This document shows positions 20,862-31,293 of a stretch of 33,900 nucleotides of DNA, piece by piece. Below the pieces are notes generated by a model. That model had not been told where the DNA came from. It saw only the letters and a program-made list of their open reading frames with translations, and searched no databases. The stretch spans positions 1 to 33,900 of the forward strand of contig LWCA01000283.1 of the NCBI GenBank assembly GCA_001642005.1. Reading direction: 5' to 3'. Source of the DNA: Intoshia linei. Lineage: Eukaryota; Orthonectida; Rhopaluridae. Every line of letters begins with the position of its first letter. The stretch's first letter is position 1. The position numbers were made by a program, and so were the translations under genes.

Positions 20862-23100
20862 TCAATTTGTTCTGCAGCAACTTTTTACTTTTGAATTGGA
20901 TTTCGAAAGTTCTATACCACTTTTTGCAATGGTGTAGTTTTGTTTTGATACCAATAATCTAAATAAAATGAGAGTGTGAAAAATAAATTTACTTGGTGAG
21001 TGATTTGATTGAAGATACTACATTGGTTCCATCGAGACAACTTACTTCATAGAATGCTATTTCATATTCCTTAACTTTGAAAATATATATAAAAAGTATT
21101 TACTTGCGACAAAGCATGTCCGTCTTCAAAAGACAAACAGGAATTGGTTGTTTCTCGTAAATCTGTTTTGTTGGCCAGTAGTAGAATGCTGGTATCTGGT
21201 TCATTCACATTATCCTAAACTGGAGTTGCATAAATTTAAAAGTATAAACGTTAATTGTTTGAATCCATGATCTCACATTGTGATAAGATGCAACATTAGA
21301 TATATCGTACATGCATATTACAGCATCTGCCTTGCGATAAAAAGCAGACGTAATGCAACGAAATCTATAATAAAATGTAAAATTTTATTTTTATAAAACC
21401 GTTCTTGTCCAGCTGTGTCCCAAATCTATAAAATATAAGAAAAAATTGAAGATTTAACAAACCTGTAAAGATACTATTTTGTTGTCAACATTTAAAGTTT
21501 TTGTATAAAAATCTACTCCTACGAATAACTTATAAATATGCTAAAATTAACTACCCAATGTAGAAGTGACGTTTTTGAGATATTCATTTTTGCAAAGTTT
21601 TACCACAAAAGATGTTTTTCCAACACAAGAATCACCTAATATGATTAACTTAAATATTGCATCAGGTTCAACTATCTGTTTAATTATATATAAATAAATA
21701 ATAATCGTTATACAGTAGGGTAGCAGCTTTTACCAAAACTTTTATGATATTCAGAACATCGATTTGAGTTTGAGTTTGTTTTTGATAGGGTACAAGAATA
21801 CTTCCTATTGGTAATTTTTTTATAATTCTCTATTGACCCTTCAATAGATCGGTCTGAAATACTATTTATATCAATTTCTGAATTATTCTTATGTACTATT
21901 TTCTCCAGTTGCGTATCAGATCTGTATTGTATAATTTCTTTGTAGTATAAATAAAAATATATATACCTTTCCAAAATTTCAGAATGGGCGCCAATATCGA
22001 AATTTCTACTATAGATAAAAACAAAAATAACATAGGCCTACGTTAAGCTATAACTTTTTTTTCTGTTTGTATAAGCAAAATTGGTTACTTTCAGTGAATT
22101 GTAAACATCCATTTTTGTATTTAATAATGTATTTTCAATTTCGTATTTTCTGTTATTATCTTTTTCCAGCTCATAACATTTTTGTAGAATATCATAATCC
22201 TGATTACTGAAATATATATACACATAAAAAATATAAACGTTTTGTAGGTCTGTAAGTTTATTATCATAATCATTCATTCTTTTTGCAGTCAATTTAAATT
22301 CTTGACTATATTCTTTAATCACCTTTTCACGTTCCTACATTAAACATTACATAATAGATAATAAATAATTTTACATCTTTTCTACTTTCTACATCAATTT
22401 TTTTAATATCTTTTTCCATATCACTTTCCAAATTCCGTAAATATTGATCATTGTTAACTTTTTCTCGTTTTAGTAAATCATCATATCTTAATATATCTTT
22501 TTCAAGAACTTTGATATCCTTAAAAAAGGTATTTACCATATTTTTAAAAGAGTGCAGTAATTCAGGCATTATAAAAATTTCATCACTGTTATTATCATAC
22601 TTTGTAGAAATTAGGGTGAGCATTTTGTAAACATCATTGACTTCATTTACACTACATGAAATGTATACAACGTAACAATAATCTTACCAAGTAATATTTG
22701 AATTATTATGAGAAACATTAATTAAATTTTCAGTGGTTGTATTACCAAATTTATTTGTTAACAATTGACTATATTTTATTCTTGGATTCAAATCTGTAGA
22801 TGTAGTACGATTAATTTTGGAAAAATGGGATTCACTTGAATCCCCCATAAAAATTTCAAATTTTGATTTCATGGCAGATTTAGATATTAATCCAGGAGTA
22901 TCACTATCTGCCAAAGCGGCCATAATTTTATTCAATAATGATTTGTCCAAATTATGTTCGATAAGTACATTTTTCAATTCATTTCGGTCAATGTAGCCAG
23001 AATTGTCAACATCATACTTTGAAAAAAAGGAATCCAAGTTTAACTTTTTGGTTTTTTCATTTGACGAATCATAACTTATCCGACGATTTAAATCAGACAT
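20862..23100 (-). CDS. RASEF: Large Rab GTPase with EF-hand and coiled coil (RASEF/Rab45, CRACR2A, Rab44 family)
   Basis: Thirteen exons on the minus strand: 22688-23100, 22375-22651, 22239-22334, 22042-22199, 21967-22008, 21734-21921, 21555-21671, 21463-21518, 21400-21425, 21250-21364, 21104-21214, 20993-21069, 20862-20958. They sum to exactly 590 codons plus stop (human RASEF about 740 residues). 'Large Rabs' join calcium sensing to vesicle or dynein-linked transport. Domains in order: a canonical EF-hand loop (DVDNSGYIDRNE, residues 30-41), a second degenerate EF-hand ending in Ala where Glu is expected, a charged coiled coil (about 150-310), then a Rab domain from 392. GTP-binding motifs: GDSCVGKT (404-411), TLGVDFYTKTL (switch I), WDTAGQE and NKTD. 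The G5 loop reads SCL where SAK is usual. It ends SKVKSCCRTN, with paired cysteines 586-587 for geranylgeranylation, like KNCCNG in human RASEF. All introns are 33-62 nt. RASEF itself and CRACR2A cannot be told apart here. Confidence 0.9.
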
Positions 23101-23930
23101 TTTTATTTATATAATTGAACATGTGTGATCAAATGCAATAACGATTCTTAGATTTATCTAATTTTTCAAAACTAGATTACACTTGAAATTGACTATATCA
23201 CGTTAATCTTTTGAGTTAATTAGAGCTTGAAAAGCAAGCTGTTCTGAAATTTAGTATCTTTAATAAAATAAATTGTACCATTAAACTGTAAATTGATGTA
23301 ACTATTTAAGTAAGCAACAAAAATAATTCTAAATATCCTGTACTAATTAACAATAATTAAAAAATAATTAATTTTTTCTTTTTTAGATTATTTTTCGCTA
23401 GAAAATATTCTATATCATTATACAAAAATTTTAATTCATATTTAACGTGACTATACAGCAATTTAGTTGGAATGATTTAATTACTAATAAAAAATAATGT
23501 AATGAGAATTAAATATAATGCCAAATACATAACCGGTAGACATACAAGTGCTGGGTAAATGCAAAAGTATAATAAATACCAAACAAAGACTCTTTGTCAA
23601 AGAGTATATGAAAGAATATTAAAAAATATGCAACATACATGTAGATAATTATCAATGTAAATAATACATATTTCATTATAATGAAATAATAATAATTAAT
23701 CTTATCGTAAGAATTAACAAATAAATAGAGTAGTACTACAATACAAAATTATATTGTAATAGAAATATATATTTAACCTATTTATGTACAACATTAAAAT
23801 ATTAAGTAATTGAATAAAATGTCAGTAATATCATTTATCATGAAAGAATTATACATACTAGGACCTAGTTTTAATATTATACATGTAGTTTACAATAATT
23901 TATAAACCGGGTGAACGCGAGATTCTTATC

Positions 23931-23992
23931 ATCCTAACTTATATAATATGCTACGCTATTTTTGTTTGTGTGTCTGTGTGTGTGACTTTATT
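23931..23992 (+). repeat. Dispersed 62-bp repeat, copy 2
   Basis: Gap-free match to 4314-4375, 55 of 62 identical, starting atcctaacttatataatatg. Weaker partial echoes of the first 25 bases occur near 26228 (atactaacttacataataat) and 26406 (ttactaacctatataatatc). Confidence 0.6.
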
Positions 23993-24647
23993 GAAAAAAC
24001 TACCACTCTTAAATTTTTTTTAAGACCATTTCAATTACAGTTTTTCAGGGACGTATAATAAGATAAATTTCAATTTTCCAATTTCACATCTTACGGGTCA
24101 AAAACCCCAGTTGTCCCTCTTTTTGAAAATCAAACGAGTTGGAGAATTTAAAAAGATATTATAATATAATCACCATTTTATGTCAAAATGGAAAGTTTCG
24201 AAACAACTACAATTCTAGAGAAACCCAGAGAAAAAAAATTAAGAACGGTGGAATATTGACATAAACACCACTATCGTAATGGATTGTATACTATGGTCAT
24301 TATTCGACCTGTATAATTAAATGCAAACCATATTTAAATACTTGCATCATATTCTTGGAATTTTAATTGAATTCCTGACATGTTTAAAACTATAAGACTA
24401 TAGTTTAGAATTTATTATGGACTATTGAATTATTATTAATTATAATTAAAATTAAGCAAAAAATTTTAAATCTAATTTTGGATATTATAAAAATTTATGA
24501 TATAGTAAAAATCCCATTTAATAGAATTTTTAGAATTTGAAAAATGATTTCTTGTCAAAGTTAAATTTTACTTTTTCTAATAATATTTTTATTTCACTTT
24601 GCGCATCTAATTTTTTTTGCTTTTTTTAAAATAGATATTATAATCGC

Positions 24648-24686
24648 TTGACTTGGCCCAGGTTGAGAATGCCTGGCCTACCCCAT
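24648..24686. mobile_element. hAT-type transposon end (remnant)
   Basis: Reads cttgacttggcccaggttga and then gaatgcctggcc; outward-in this is CAGGCATTCTCAACCTGG, the usual form of hAT-family 3' ends. No partner end is recognisable nearby. Confidence 0.4.
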
Positions 24687-25448
24687 TAGTTAAAAGATAT
24701 ATCAAAAATATCATCGAAGCAATCAAAGGGAGTTTGATACAATGTACAATGTAATAAATATGCTAATGTATATTATACATGTAAAATTTGTAAAATTTAA
24801 TTGTCAAAACTCCAATTGTAATAGTTATAATTATAAGGCGTTCTATATTTTATATTATTGTATTATTTTAGGACAGCCATTTCAATTATCGGCCGATTTC
24901 AAATTTAAGTGCAGCCTGGCGTATATGTATATGTTTATAATTATATAAATTATTAAATATTCCAAAAGGAATTGTTTATCGTCACTATCACATTTAAACT
25001 GCACGCAGGTGACATTAAGTTATATAATTAAGTAAGTAAAATTATAGTGTTATCATTCGAACATTAATTTAAAAAAATCAATCTTGCACATGTATAAAAA
25101 ACCAAACAAAAATATTTATTTCCAATTGTATTTTATGGCTTGTATTTATAGCGTCAGTATTTTAATCCGTAAACTGTCAGTATTTTAAATAGTTTGTCAT
25201 TCAAAATATTAAATTGTAAGTATTTTTTTTGAATTTATTATACTTTACAATTTTTGTTGAAAATACTGAAAAATAAAATAGTATTTGTATTTTTATATGG
25301 ACTATTTCATGATAGTAAATATTATTTACTGAATAATGTCAAAAGAAACCATGTTAACCTGACATAAAATATATTAAAAGCCTTTATTTATAAATTATTT
25401 ATATAAAAAAATAGAACAAACCTCATATTTCTAGTTGACTATTTAACT

Positions 25449-25490
25449 CAGTAATTCTCAAATTTTTTTGACAGTGAACCACTCATAAAA
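25449..25490. mobile_element. hAT-type transposon end (remnant)
   Basis: cagtaattctcaaatttttt followed by tgacagtgaaccactca is of the hAT/Charlie form CAGTGGTTCTCAAACTTTTTT...GACCACTC. It may be the left end of an element; no matching inverted copy of this end was found. Confidence 0.4.
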
Positions 25491-25851
25491 TAAAAATTTT
25501 TCGATACAGTAATAAGCTGTGATTAATAACACGTTAGTAGGATATCATTAAAAAAATAATTTTTTTAATCTGCAATAGAGATTCTGTATGAATTTATTAA
25601 CTCTAATAATTATTGTCGTTTAACAAAATATAGAATTCTTTCTATAAAAACTTTTGATAACTCCAAAAGCATAAATTTATTAAATTGTTAAAAAATTGTG
25701 TGTTAATAAACATATTTATCAATAAATCATACATCTTTATTGTAGTTAATTTATAATGTTCATTATTATCTGGTTTGAAGTCAATTTCCAATATAAATTG
25801 TGTATTATAATATAATGGTTTCCTGAAAATAATGCTAGCGAATATTTTACG

Positions 25852-25890
25852 ATGGGGCCCGCCACGTATTTGAGTTTGACATGGCTGTTC
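25852..25890. mobile_element. hAT-type transposon end (remnant, different type)
   Basis: gatggggcccgccacgtatt followed by tgagtttgacatggctg; reverse-complemented it starts CAGCCATGTCAAACTCAAAT, another hAT-style end with GC-rich subterminal sequence. It does not pair with the end at 25449. Confidence 0.4.
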
Positions 25891-26545
25891 TAAGTAGTTA
25901 TAATATTTGTCTGTTATTGAGTTCTACAATTATGTAAGTTTTTAGTACACGTATTTTTTGGTGATATACGATGTAATAAAGCCAGATATTTTGTGAGTTC
26001 TACTATTTTAGAGAAATTAAGATTATTCATTTTGTTGCTTTATATTTTATATACAATTGAATATAATAAAATGTAGAATAGTTTACATAATCAAAAAAAT
26101 CTAATTAATTTCATATATTTATTTAAATAAATAATATAATATGACACAAATATATTGATATTGTTTTGAAGATGAATCGATTTTATTAACTGTATTTAAT
26201 GTAAAAGAATGAATCATGTATTGGTTCATATACTAACTTACATAATAATCTACGTGTTTTATATACAAATTTTTTATATAAAAAAATATAGTTTATGCCT
26301 ATATTATACTGTGTATAGTATACACATTTTTATCGAAGAAATAAAATATATGTAATATCAATAATGTAAAGGTCAAAATCAATTTTATAAATAAGCCAGA
26401 ATAACTTACTAACCTATATAATATCCATAGAAAAACTAAAATACATGTAAAATTATATATTAAATTAGAAAAAACAGATAACGAGAATAAACTATTCTAT
26501 ATAGAGAATACTAGATGTAACTCTATGATTAATTAATCTATTTAA

Positions 26546-28150
26546 ATGGAAAAATTAACAATACACCAAGAACATTGCCAAAATTGCATAGAATTGAACT
26601 GTTACTACACTAATAGATGTCCGCTCGTGAATTGTACAAATTTCTGCGGAATGAAGTATCACAAGTGTAAAGAAAATGACCATCACTATGTCTGTATATA
26701 TGAATATACACCATGTTTGAATCAGCAATATGGGTGCCCATTTAAGATGAAAAGATTATATATCAGTAAACATCTTAATATATGTCCTGCCAATTTGATT
26801 GTATGCACTATGGAGTGGAATCGGAGAAGTACAATTTCAATGAAGAAGGAATCCAATATATTCAATAAATACAATTATAATGTCATCGATAATAAAAATA
26901 TGTTATCTGTAATCTATCGTAACATCAAGTTACATAATACTTTCAACAAATTTTACACCACCCATAGCCATATTTCAGAAAACTTTCGAAAAAAAATCAT
27001 CAATTTAAATGAGCTCATTAAAAATAATGCTTGCAATAAACCAAAAACAAAAATGAAAGTAACAAATAACATTAATATTGATAATGGTGATGATGAGGGT
27101 ATAGTTACAAAAAATAAGAATGCATCATACAATATTTCAAAATTAACAGAATCTATGCAAAAAATTGTAGCTAAAAATGAAATTGAAATAGATTTACAAT
27201 TTCTCAAACACGATCAGTCAACATTGAATCAAATCAGCAACTTAAAATCAAATGATATAAATAAATACTGTGATAAAATTAATAAATACTTACCGGCACT
27301 TCCCATACCAATGGAAAAATTCATTAAAGTTAATAAGGGACATACGTATAATGAAATAAATTCGTGGTACATGGAAAATATTATTAAATTAATGGCTCAT
27401 TCGAGCTACATACCTTGGTTTAGTAATCGTGGTAATGAATTTACCAAATTCTACAATGTTGTACCATCCTTGAAACCAATAGAATATAGAAATGTTTATG
27501 AAATAACTATGCTAGATCGACCAAATCCATATTTATTATCTACTACTGTACACTATTTATCAAAATCACAAGTAAAGCCTAGTAATATATGTACCTTTCT
27601 GTGTAATAAGGTATATAGAAGAGACGAAATACAACAACATTTGAAATTATATCACTTGGACATGCACACACAAGCAGACGGTTGGCTAATCGCTCGCTGT
27701 CCAATGGCGTGTTATGGTTGTAAATTCAGTTTGCAGCGGTTTAAACCATTTAATGAATATTCCATGGTTGGATATGATGAATATTTTAATATGCCAATAA
27801 TAAAATATGATTATCCTTACAACAGTATTGTCAACAAATCAAACTTATTTTTGGATCAATTGGATCTGCAAATATTGACTAATATATTAAATAAATTAGA
27901 TACAATTTCATTGATGAACTTATCTTTGGTTTCTAAAAAGCTGAATAACGCCGCTAATTATTTAAAGCTGGAAAGAGGTATGGTTACATTTAAATGGATC
28001 AAAAATATTTTCAACACCAAAGTCAAAGATGAAATTACTCAAGACATTGAAGATAACACATCAAAATACCGAAGATCTCGATGGACTAAAACAGGATATG
28101 TAATATTATGTTTAGGTTATAAAAAAATAAATGAAGTAATGATTGTATAG
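26546..28150 (+). CDS. F-box protein of the FBXO30/FBXO40 type with TRAF-like zinc finger
   Basis: Single-exon gene, 534 residues (vertebrate FBXO30 and FBXO40 are about 710-745). These proteins are substrate receptors of SCF (SKP1-CUL1-F-box) ubiquitin ligases. The N-terminal TRAF-type zinc-finger region (about residues 9-95) follows the family closely: HCQNCIELNCYYTNRCPLVN, KYHKCKENDHHYVC, YTPCLNQQYGCPFKM, ISKHLNICPANLIVCTMEWN. A middle Lys/Asn-rich region (about 95-340) is poorly conserved and shorter than in vertebrates. Then come the second zinc-finger block (CNKVYRRDEIQQHLKLYHLD, then the RCPMACYGC motif, about 347-400) and a C-terminal F-box (about 434-474, LDLQILTNILNKLDTISLMN). The last part is truncated relative to relatives, ending about 55 residues after the F-box. 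The ATG at 26546 begins just before the first zinc finger. Orthology to FBXO30 or FBXO40 is not resolved. Confidence 0.88.
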   Translation: MEKLTIHQEHCQNCIELNCYYTNRCPLVNCTNFCGMKYHKCKENDHHYVCIYEYTPCLNQQYGCPFKMKRLYISKHLNICPANLIVCTMEWNRRSTISMKKESNIFNKYNYNVIDNKNMLSVIYRNIKLHNTFNKFYTTHSHISENFRKKIINLNELIKNNACNKPKTKMKVTNNINIDNGDDEGIVTKNKNASYNISKLTESMQKIVAKNEIEIDLQFLKHDQSTLNQISNLKSNDINKYCDKINKYLPALPIPMEKFIKVNKGHTYNEINSWYMENIIKLMAHSSYIPWFSNRGNEFTKFYNVVPSLKPIEYRNVYEITMLDRPNPYLLSTTVHYLSKSQVKPSNICTFLCNKVYRRDEIQQHLKLYHLDMHTQADGWLIARCPMACYGCKFSLQRFKPFNEYSMVGYDEYFNMPIIKYDYPYNSIVNKSNLFLDQLDLQILTNILNKLDTISLMNLSLVSKKLNNAANYLKLERGMVTFKWIKNIFNTKVKDEITQDIEDNTSKYRRSRWTKTGYVILCLGYKKINEVMIV

Positions 28151-28558
28151 AAATGAATCTTAAGTAATCATTCAAGTCATGTATGATAATCATAATATTC
28201 TAATATATTAAAAAATACATTTAAAACACAATTCACTAATGAGATCCTACTTATTTGCAATGGAGTTAGTATAATATGTATAATAAATAAGTTAGTTTTA
28301 ATTAAATTGAAAAGTACAATTTTGATATGATCAATTATTAATTTAATTTTAATTTTATTAACATATACATATTACTTATCTATATTATATGTACTTGAAA
28401 TCATAAATTTTTGTGGAGATTCAGTTTGAGAAATTGATAATAATACATTCAAGTTCATATATATTGTACTGTCATCATATATATGTATTGTAGTATAGGG
28501 CATATATTGCACAAATCATACACTTATACGTATTAGCCAGTAATACATATATGGCAGA
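28151..28558. other. Downstream flank of the F-box gene
   Basis: Contains an AATAAA at 28282-28287, about 130 nt past the F-box stop, which may be its polyadenylation signal. Nothing else is recognisable. Confidence 0.4.
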
Positions 28559-28566
28559 GTCTATAC

Positions 28567-28886
28567 CAGGGGTGTCAATTATGAGACCCGCGCGTCCATT
28601 TGCGGTCCCCAATTGTGGAATCTGCAGTCCGCGTTATAATATAAATTTTTATTTTTATAACAATTTTTTTTGCACATATTTGTTTTTTTAGATTTTTCAT
28701 GATTTATTTGTTCATGATTACAATTTTAACATTATTGGTACACTTATTCTATCATTATTGTTTCTTATTTCATTATATTAATTAAAACCGTTATTTTTAA
28801 CATAATTTTTTGACTAAAGATTTTTGTGTGGCCGCCTGATATTTTTTTACATTTAGCCCGTCAAGCAAATGGAGTCTGACACCTTG
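28567..28886. mobile_element. hAT-superfamily MITE, 320 bp, with 8-bp target-site duplication
   Basis: The element starts CAGGGGTGTCA and ends TGACACCTTG. The terminal inverted repeats match through about 13 bases with one or two changes and continue as a weaker inverted match (cgtccatttgcggtcc against gtcaagcaaatggagtc). Flanking it are identical 8-bp direct repeats GTCTATAC at 28559-28566 and 28887-28894, the target duplication length of hAT transposons. The interior is AT-rich with no reading frame, so it is non-autonomous. The CAGGGGTGTCA start is typical of hAT/Charlie-like elements. Confidence 0.85.
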
Positions 28887-28894
28887 GTCTATAC

Positions 28895-30845
28895 TGAGTA
28901 GTATTTATAATTTATTAAGTTAATATAAAACTTTTAAAATATAAACTTTGTAACAGTTAGCTCATTTAAATAGTAAAGTATTGCAATTAATGCTACTCAT
29001 TGTAAATTAAAATCTGTAATACATACATGTATATATGTAATAATAATTATACAATATATTTTTGTTTAGAAATGGTGCTACAGTAAATCAATTTCAAAAA
29101 ACAATGTTAAATGGAAATATATAAATGTCTCAGGATATATCCACAATCACTTAAAAGTATGCAAATACTATCACACTTCCAACATTTATAAAAACATAAA
29201 ACCCCTTAAAATTTTACCAATGCTATAATTTGTATATTAAAAAACTAATCATAATTGTTATGTATAACATTATATCTTATCGTAATATTTGATATATTAT
29301 GCCTAAAATCTATCATTATTATAATAATAATTATATAACTTGAACATGAGTAACGATATATAAATTCAATTTGAACCTTTGAATTCATCCATTTTAATTA
29401 TATTAATTCATAATAGCAATACATCTAAAGTACTTAATGCTGGGGTCGGCAACCAGTGTCACAAATAATAATTTTAGTGGTCCTTTAGGTAAATATGTAA
29501 ATTATTTATTTTTAAATTTTTATTAATCAATATATACATAACAATAAACGATGTGTAGTATCAACATCAAAAATAATATTAAGGTAAAAAAATTTGTATG
29601 TCTACATTTAATTTTGTTTAGGTTAATAATGTATGATAATTATCATTACAATAAATATGACAATAAAATACCGGGTTATACAGTTTAGATTCTACACAAT
29701 AAAGTATACATGGTTTTGCCTAATTAAAATTTTTCCAAAGATGTTGCACTGTGTAATTAATCAATAACAATTATAATATTAATAATTTTTAAAATAATTA
29801 TGCACAAAATTAAATTATTAAAAATAAAAGAAAGCATTTTAATTAACTCAGTTATTCGTTTTCACTATTGAAAAACATTCGAAAAACTTATGCATCGTTT
29901 TGAACATAATAAAATAGATAAAGCTTCATTAAGTAGATAATGGATACGATACAGCACAAACAACTACCAGCATTGACAAAAAATCATGTTATGATTCATG
30001 AAAGATTGTTAATTTATCGGTTCATTTGTTGCATATATTCTGTAGTTAAAAATACCTTAAAAATTACACCACTCAACGATAATATTTAGAAAATTATTTA
30101 CGAATTTAGTTATTCATTAATTAACGTTAATTAGTTAAGAAATTTAGAAAAAACTTAGTAAAATACAAAAAATGTTTTGAAAGTATACCTATATTCCTCC
30201 ATATATTAGATTAAAAGTTAATTTTAAGCATAAAAGTCATAATTTAATAAAGACATACATTCAATTAAATAATATCAATTCATGCGAATTACTTTATCGT
30301 CATTTATACATTGAATCAATTCTGTAAAATATGTAAAAACAATGATTACCAACATAATCATTAGGTTAATATTAAAACAATACATAATTAACTGATTCTA
30401 TCCTATTTGATGCATCCTATTGTGGCGTTCTACTTTAATAGTTTTGTATTGAACGAAAATGTACTATCTTTAATAATAATACTTTTGTTGTTTAATGATA
30501 TGTGTAGATTAAAATTTTTATACTAAGTTTAATGATGAATACATGTCGTTCCACATAATTAAAGATAAAAAAAACCTAATCAATTTAAAACAAAATTTCT
30601 GTCTAAATTACACAATGTGTAATACACATATATTATAATTAAATTAAATATATTAAGAAATTTCTATTTAAAGTTATGCACAAACAAAATTAAAATGCAT
30701 ATATGTATATCTCATTTCAATTATTTTCCAAAGTGGATCATGTATTGTTAATCATATAGATAAGAATTTTTAGACTAACAAAATATAATTAAATATGCTT
30801 TATTGTTAGTAAACAATAATTTGATAGTTAAGAAAAATCAATAAC
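28895..30845. other. Non-coding AT-rich region
   Basis: No exon-like reading on either strand. The only recognisable item is a hAT-type end near 29439-29456 (gctggggtcggcaacc). Otherwise long A/T tracts with short ataat/taata runs. Confidence 0.45.
29439..29456. mobile_element. hAT-type transposon end (remnant)
   Basis: gctggggtcggcaaccagtg is close to the widespread hAT start CAGGGGTCGGCAACC. Neither a partner end nor a target duplication is recognisable. Confidence 0.4.
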
Positions 30846-31293
30846 ATGAAACAGAAAAAATTTACCATTTATACACCCGAATATGGTGTAACCTTATGCG
30901 AACGAATATACAAACATTGTTTAATAAATAGTACAGATAAAATATGCATTATAGGAGATTGCGATTTTGTACAGGAATTAGCTGTTAAAATTTCATCAAC
31001 ATATACAATAATGACAAGAATGGATCTAGTTGAAATAAATGGATTACAAAAGAAATCAACTATATCAAATATCTCATTATATGATGTACCAAAATTTCTA
31101 AAATATATAAAAAATAAAGGTATTATGAAAAAGCTATATTTATAATGACGTAGTAAAGTATTTTCTGTAACAATAATCCATATTGATTTGTACAGGTGTC
31201 GAAAGTATGTATAATATGTTAAAAATTGAATTTATGAAAAATTACAACACAAAGGGTGAAACCAAAAAAAGTTTGGTGCTACCCGTATTTTAA
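30846..31293 (+). CDS. Small two-exon gene, unknown protein
   Basis: Exons 30846-31119 and 31196-31293 with a 76-nt GT-AG intron join in frame to 123 codons. The protein starts MKQKKFTIYTPEYGVTLCER, has a hydrophobic strand KICIIGDCDFVQELAVKI (residues about 32-49), and ends in a basic, helix-prone tail (YNMLKIEFMKNYNTKG) with LVLPVF. Two overlapping AATAAA signals lie 3-12 nt past the stop. I do not recognise the family. The strand-Gly-Asp pattern could be the start of a Rossmann-like fold, and the next gene downstream resembles a methyltransferase C-terminus. One reading is therefore that both are parts of one locus, but the stop and the polyadenylation signals argue for a separate gene. 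Confidence 0.6.

Larger units (their letters stand above)
23101..26545. other. Repeat-rich non-coding region
   Basis: No credible exon on either strand over 3.4 kb. It holds copy 2 of the 62-bp dispersed repeat, several hAT-like element ends (about 24650-24690, 25449-25490 and 25852-25890) and long A/T-only tracts. A 7-bp inverted repeat (actcttt gtc aaagagt) sits at 23589-23605. The frame at 24742-24948 is low-complexity and not protein-like. Confidence 0.5.

Noticed and set aside
22056-22081. Possible 26-nt intron in the large Rab gene (gtaacc...aacag on the minus strand)
   Set aside because: Removing it would shift the frame and break the exact 590-codon total; keeping it preserves the downstream Rab domain.
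24742-24948. 68-codon plus-strand frame
   Set aside because: Met/Tyr/Ile/Asn-rich low-complexity sequence in a repeat region, no splice partners and no family resemblance.
26953-27207. 84-codon minus-strand frame
   Set aside because: Antisense of the Lys/Asn-rich linker of the F-box gene; its Phe/Leu/Ser-rich composition is the expected complement and not a membrane protein.
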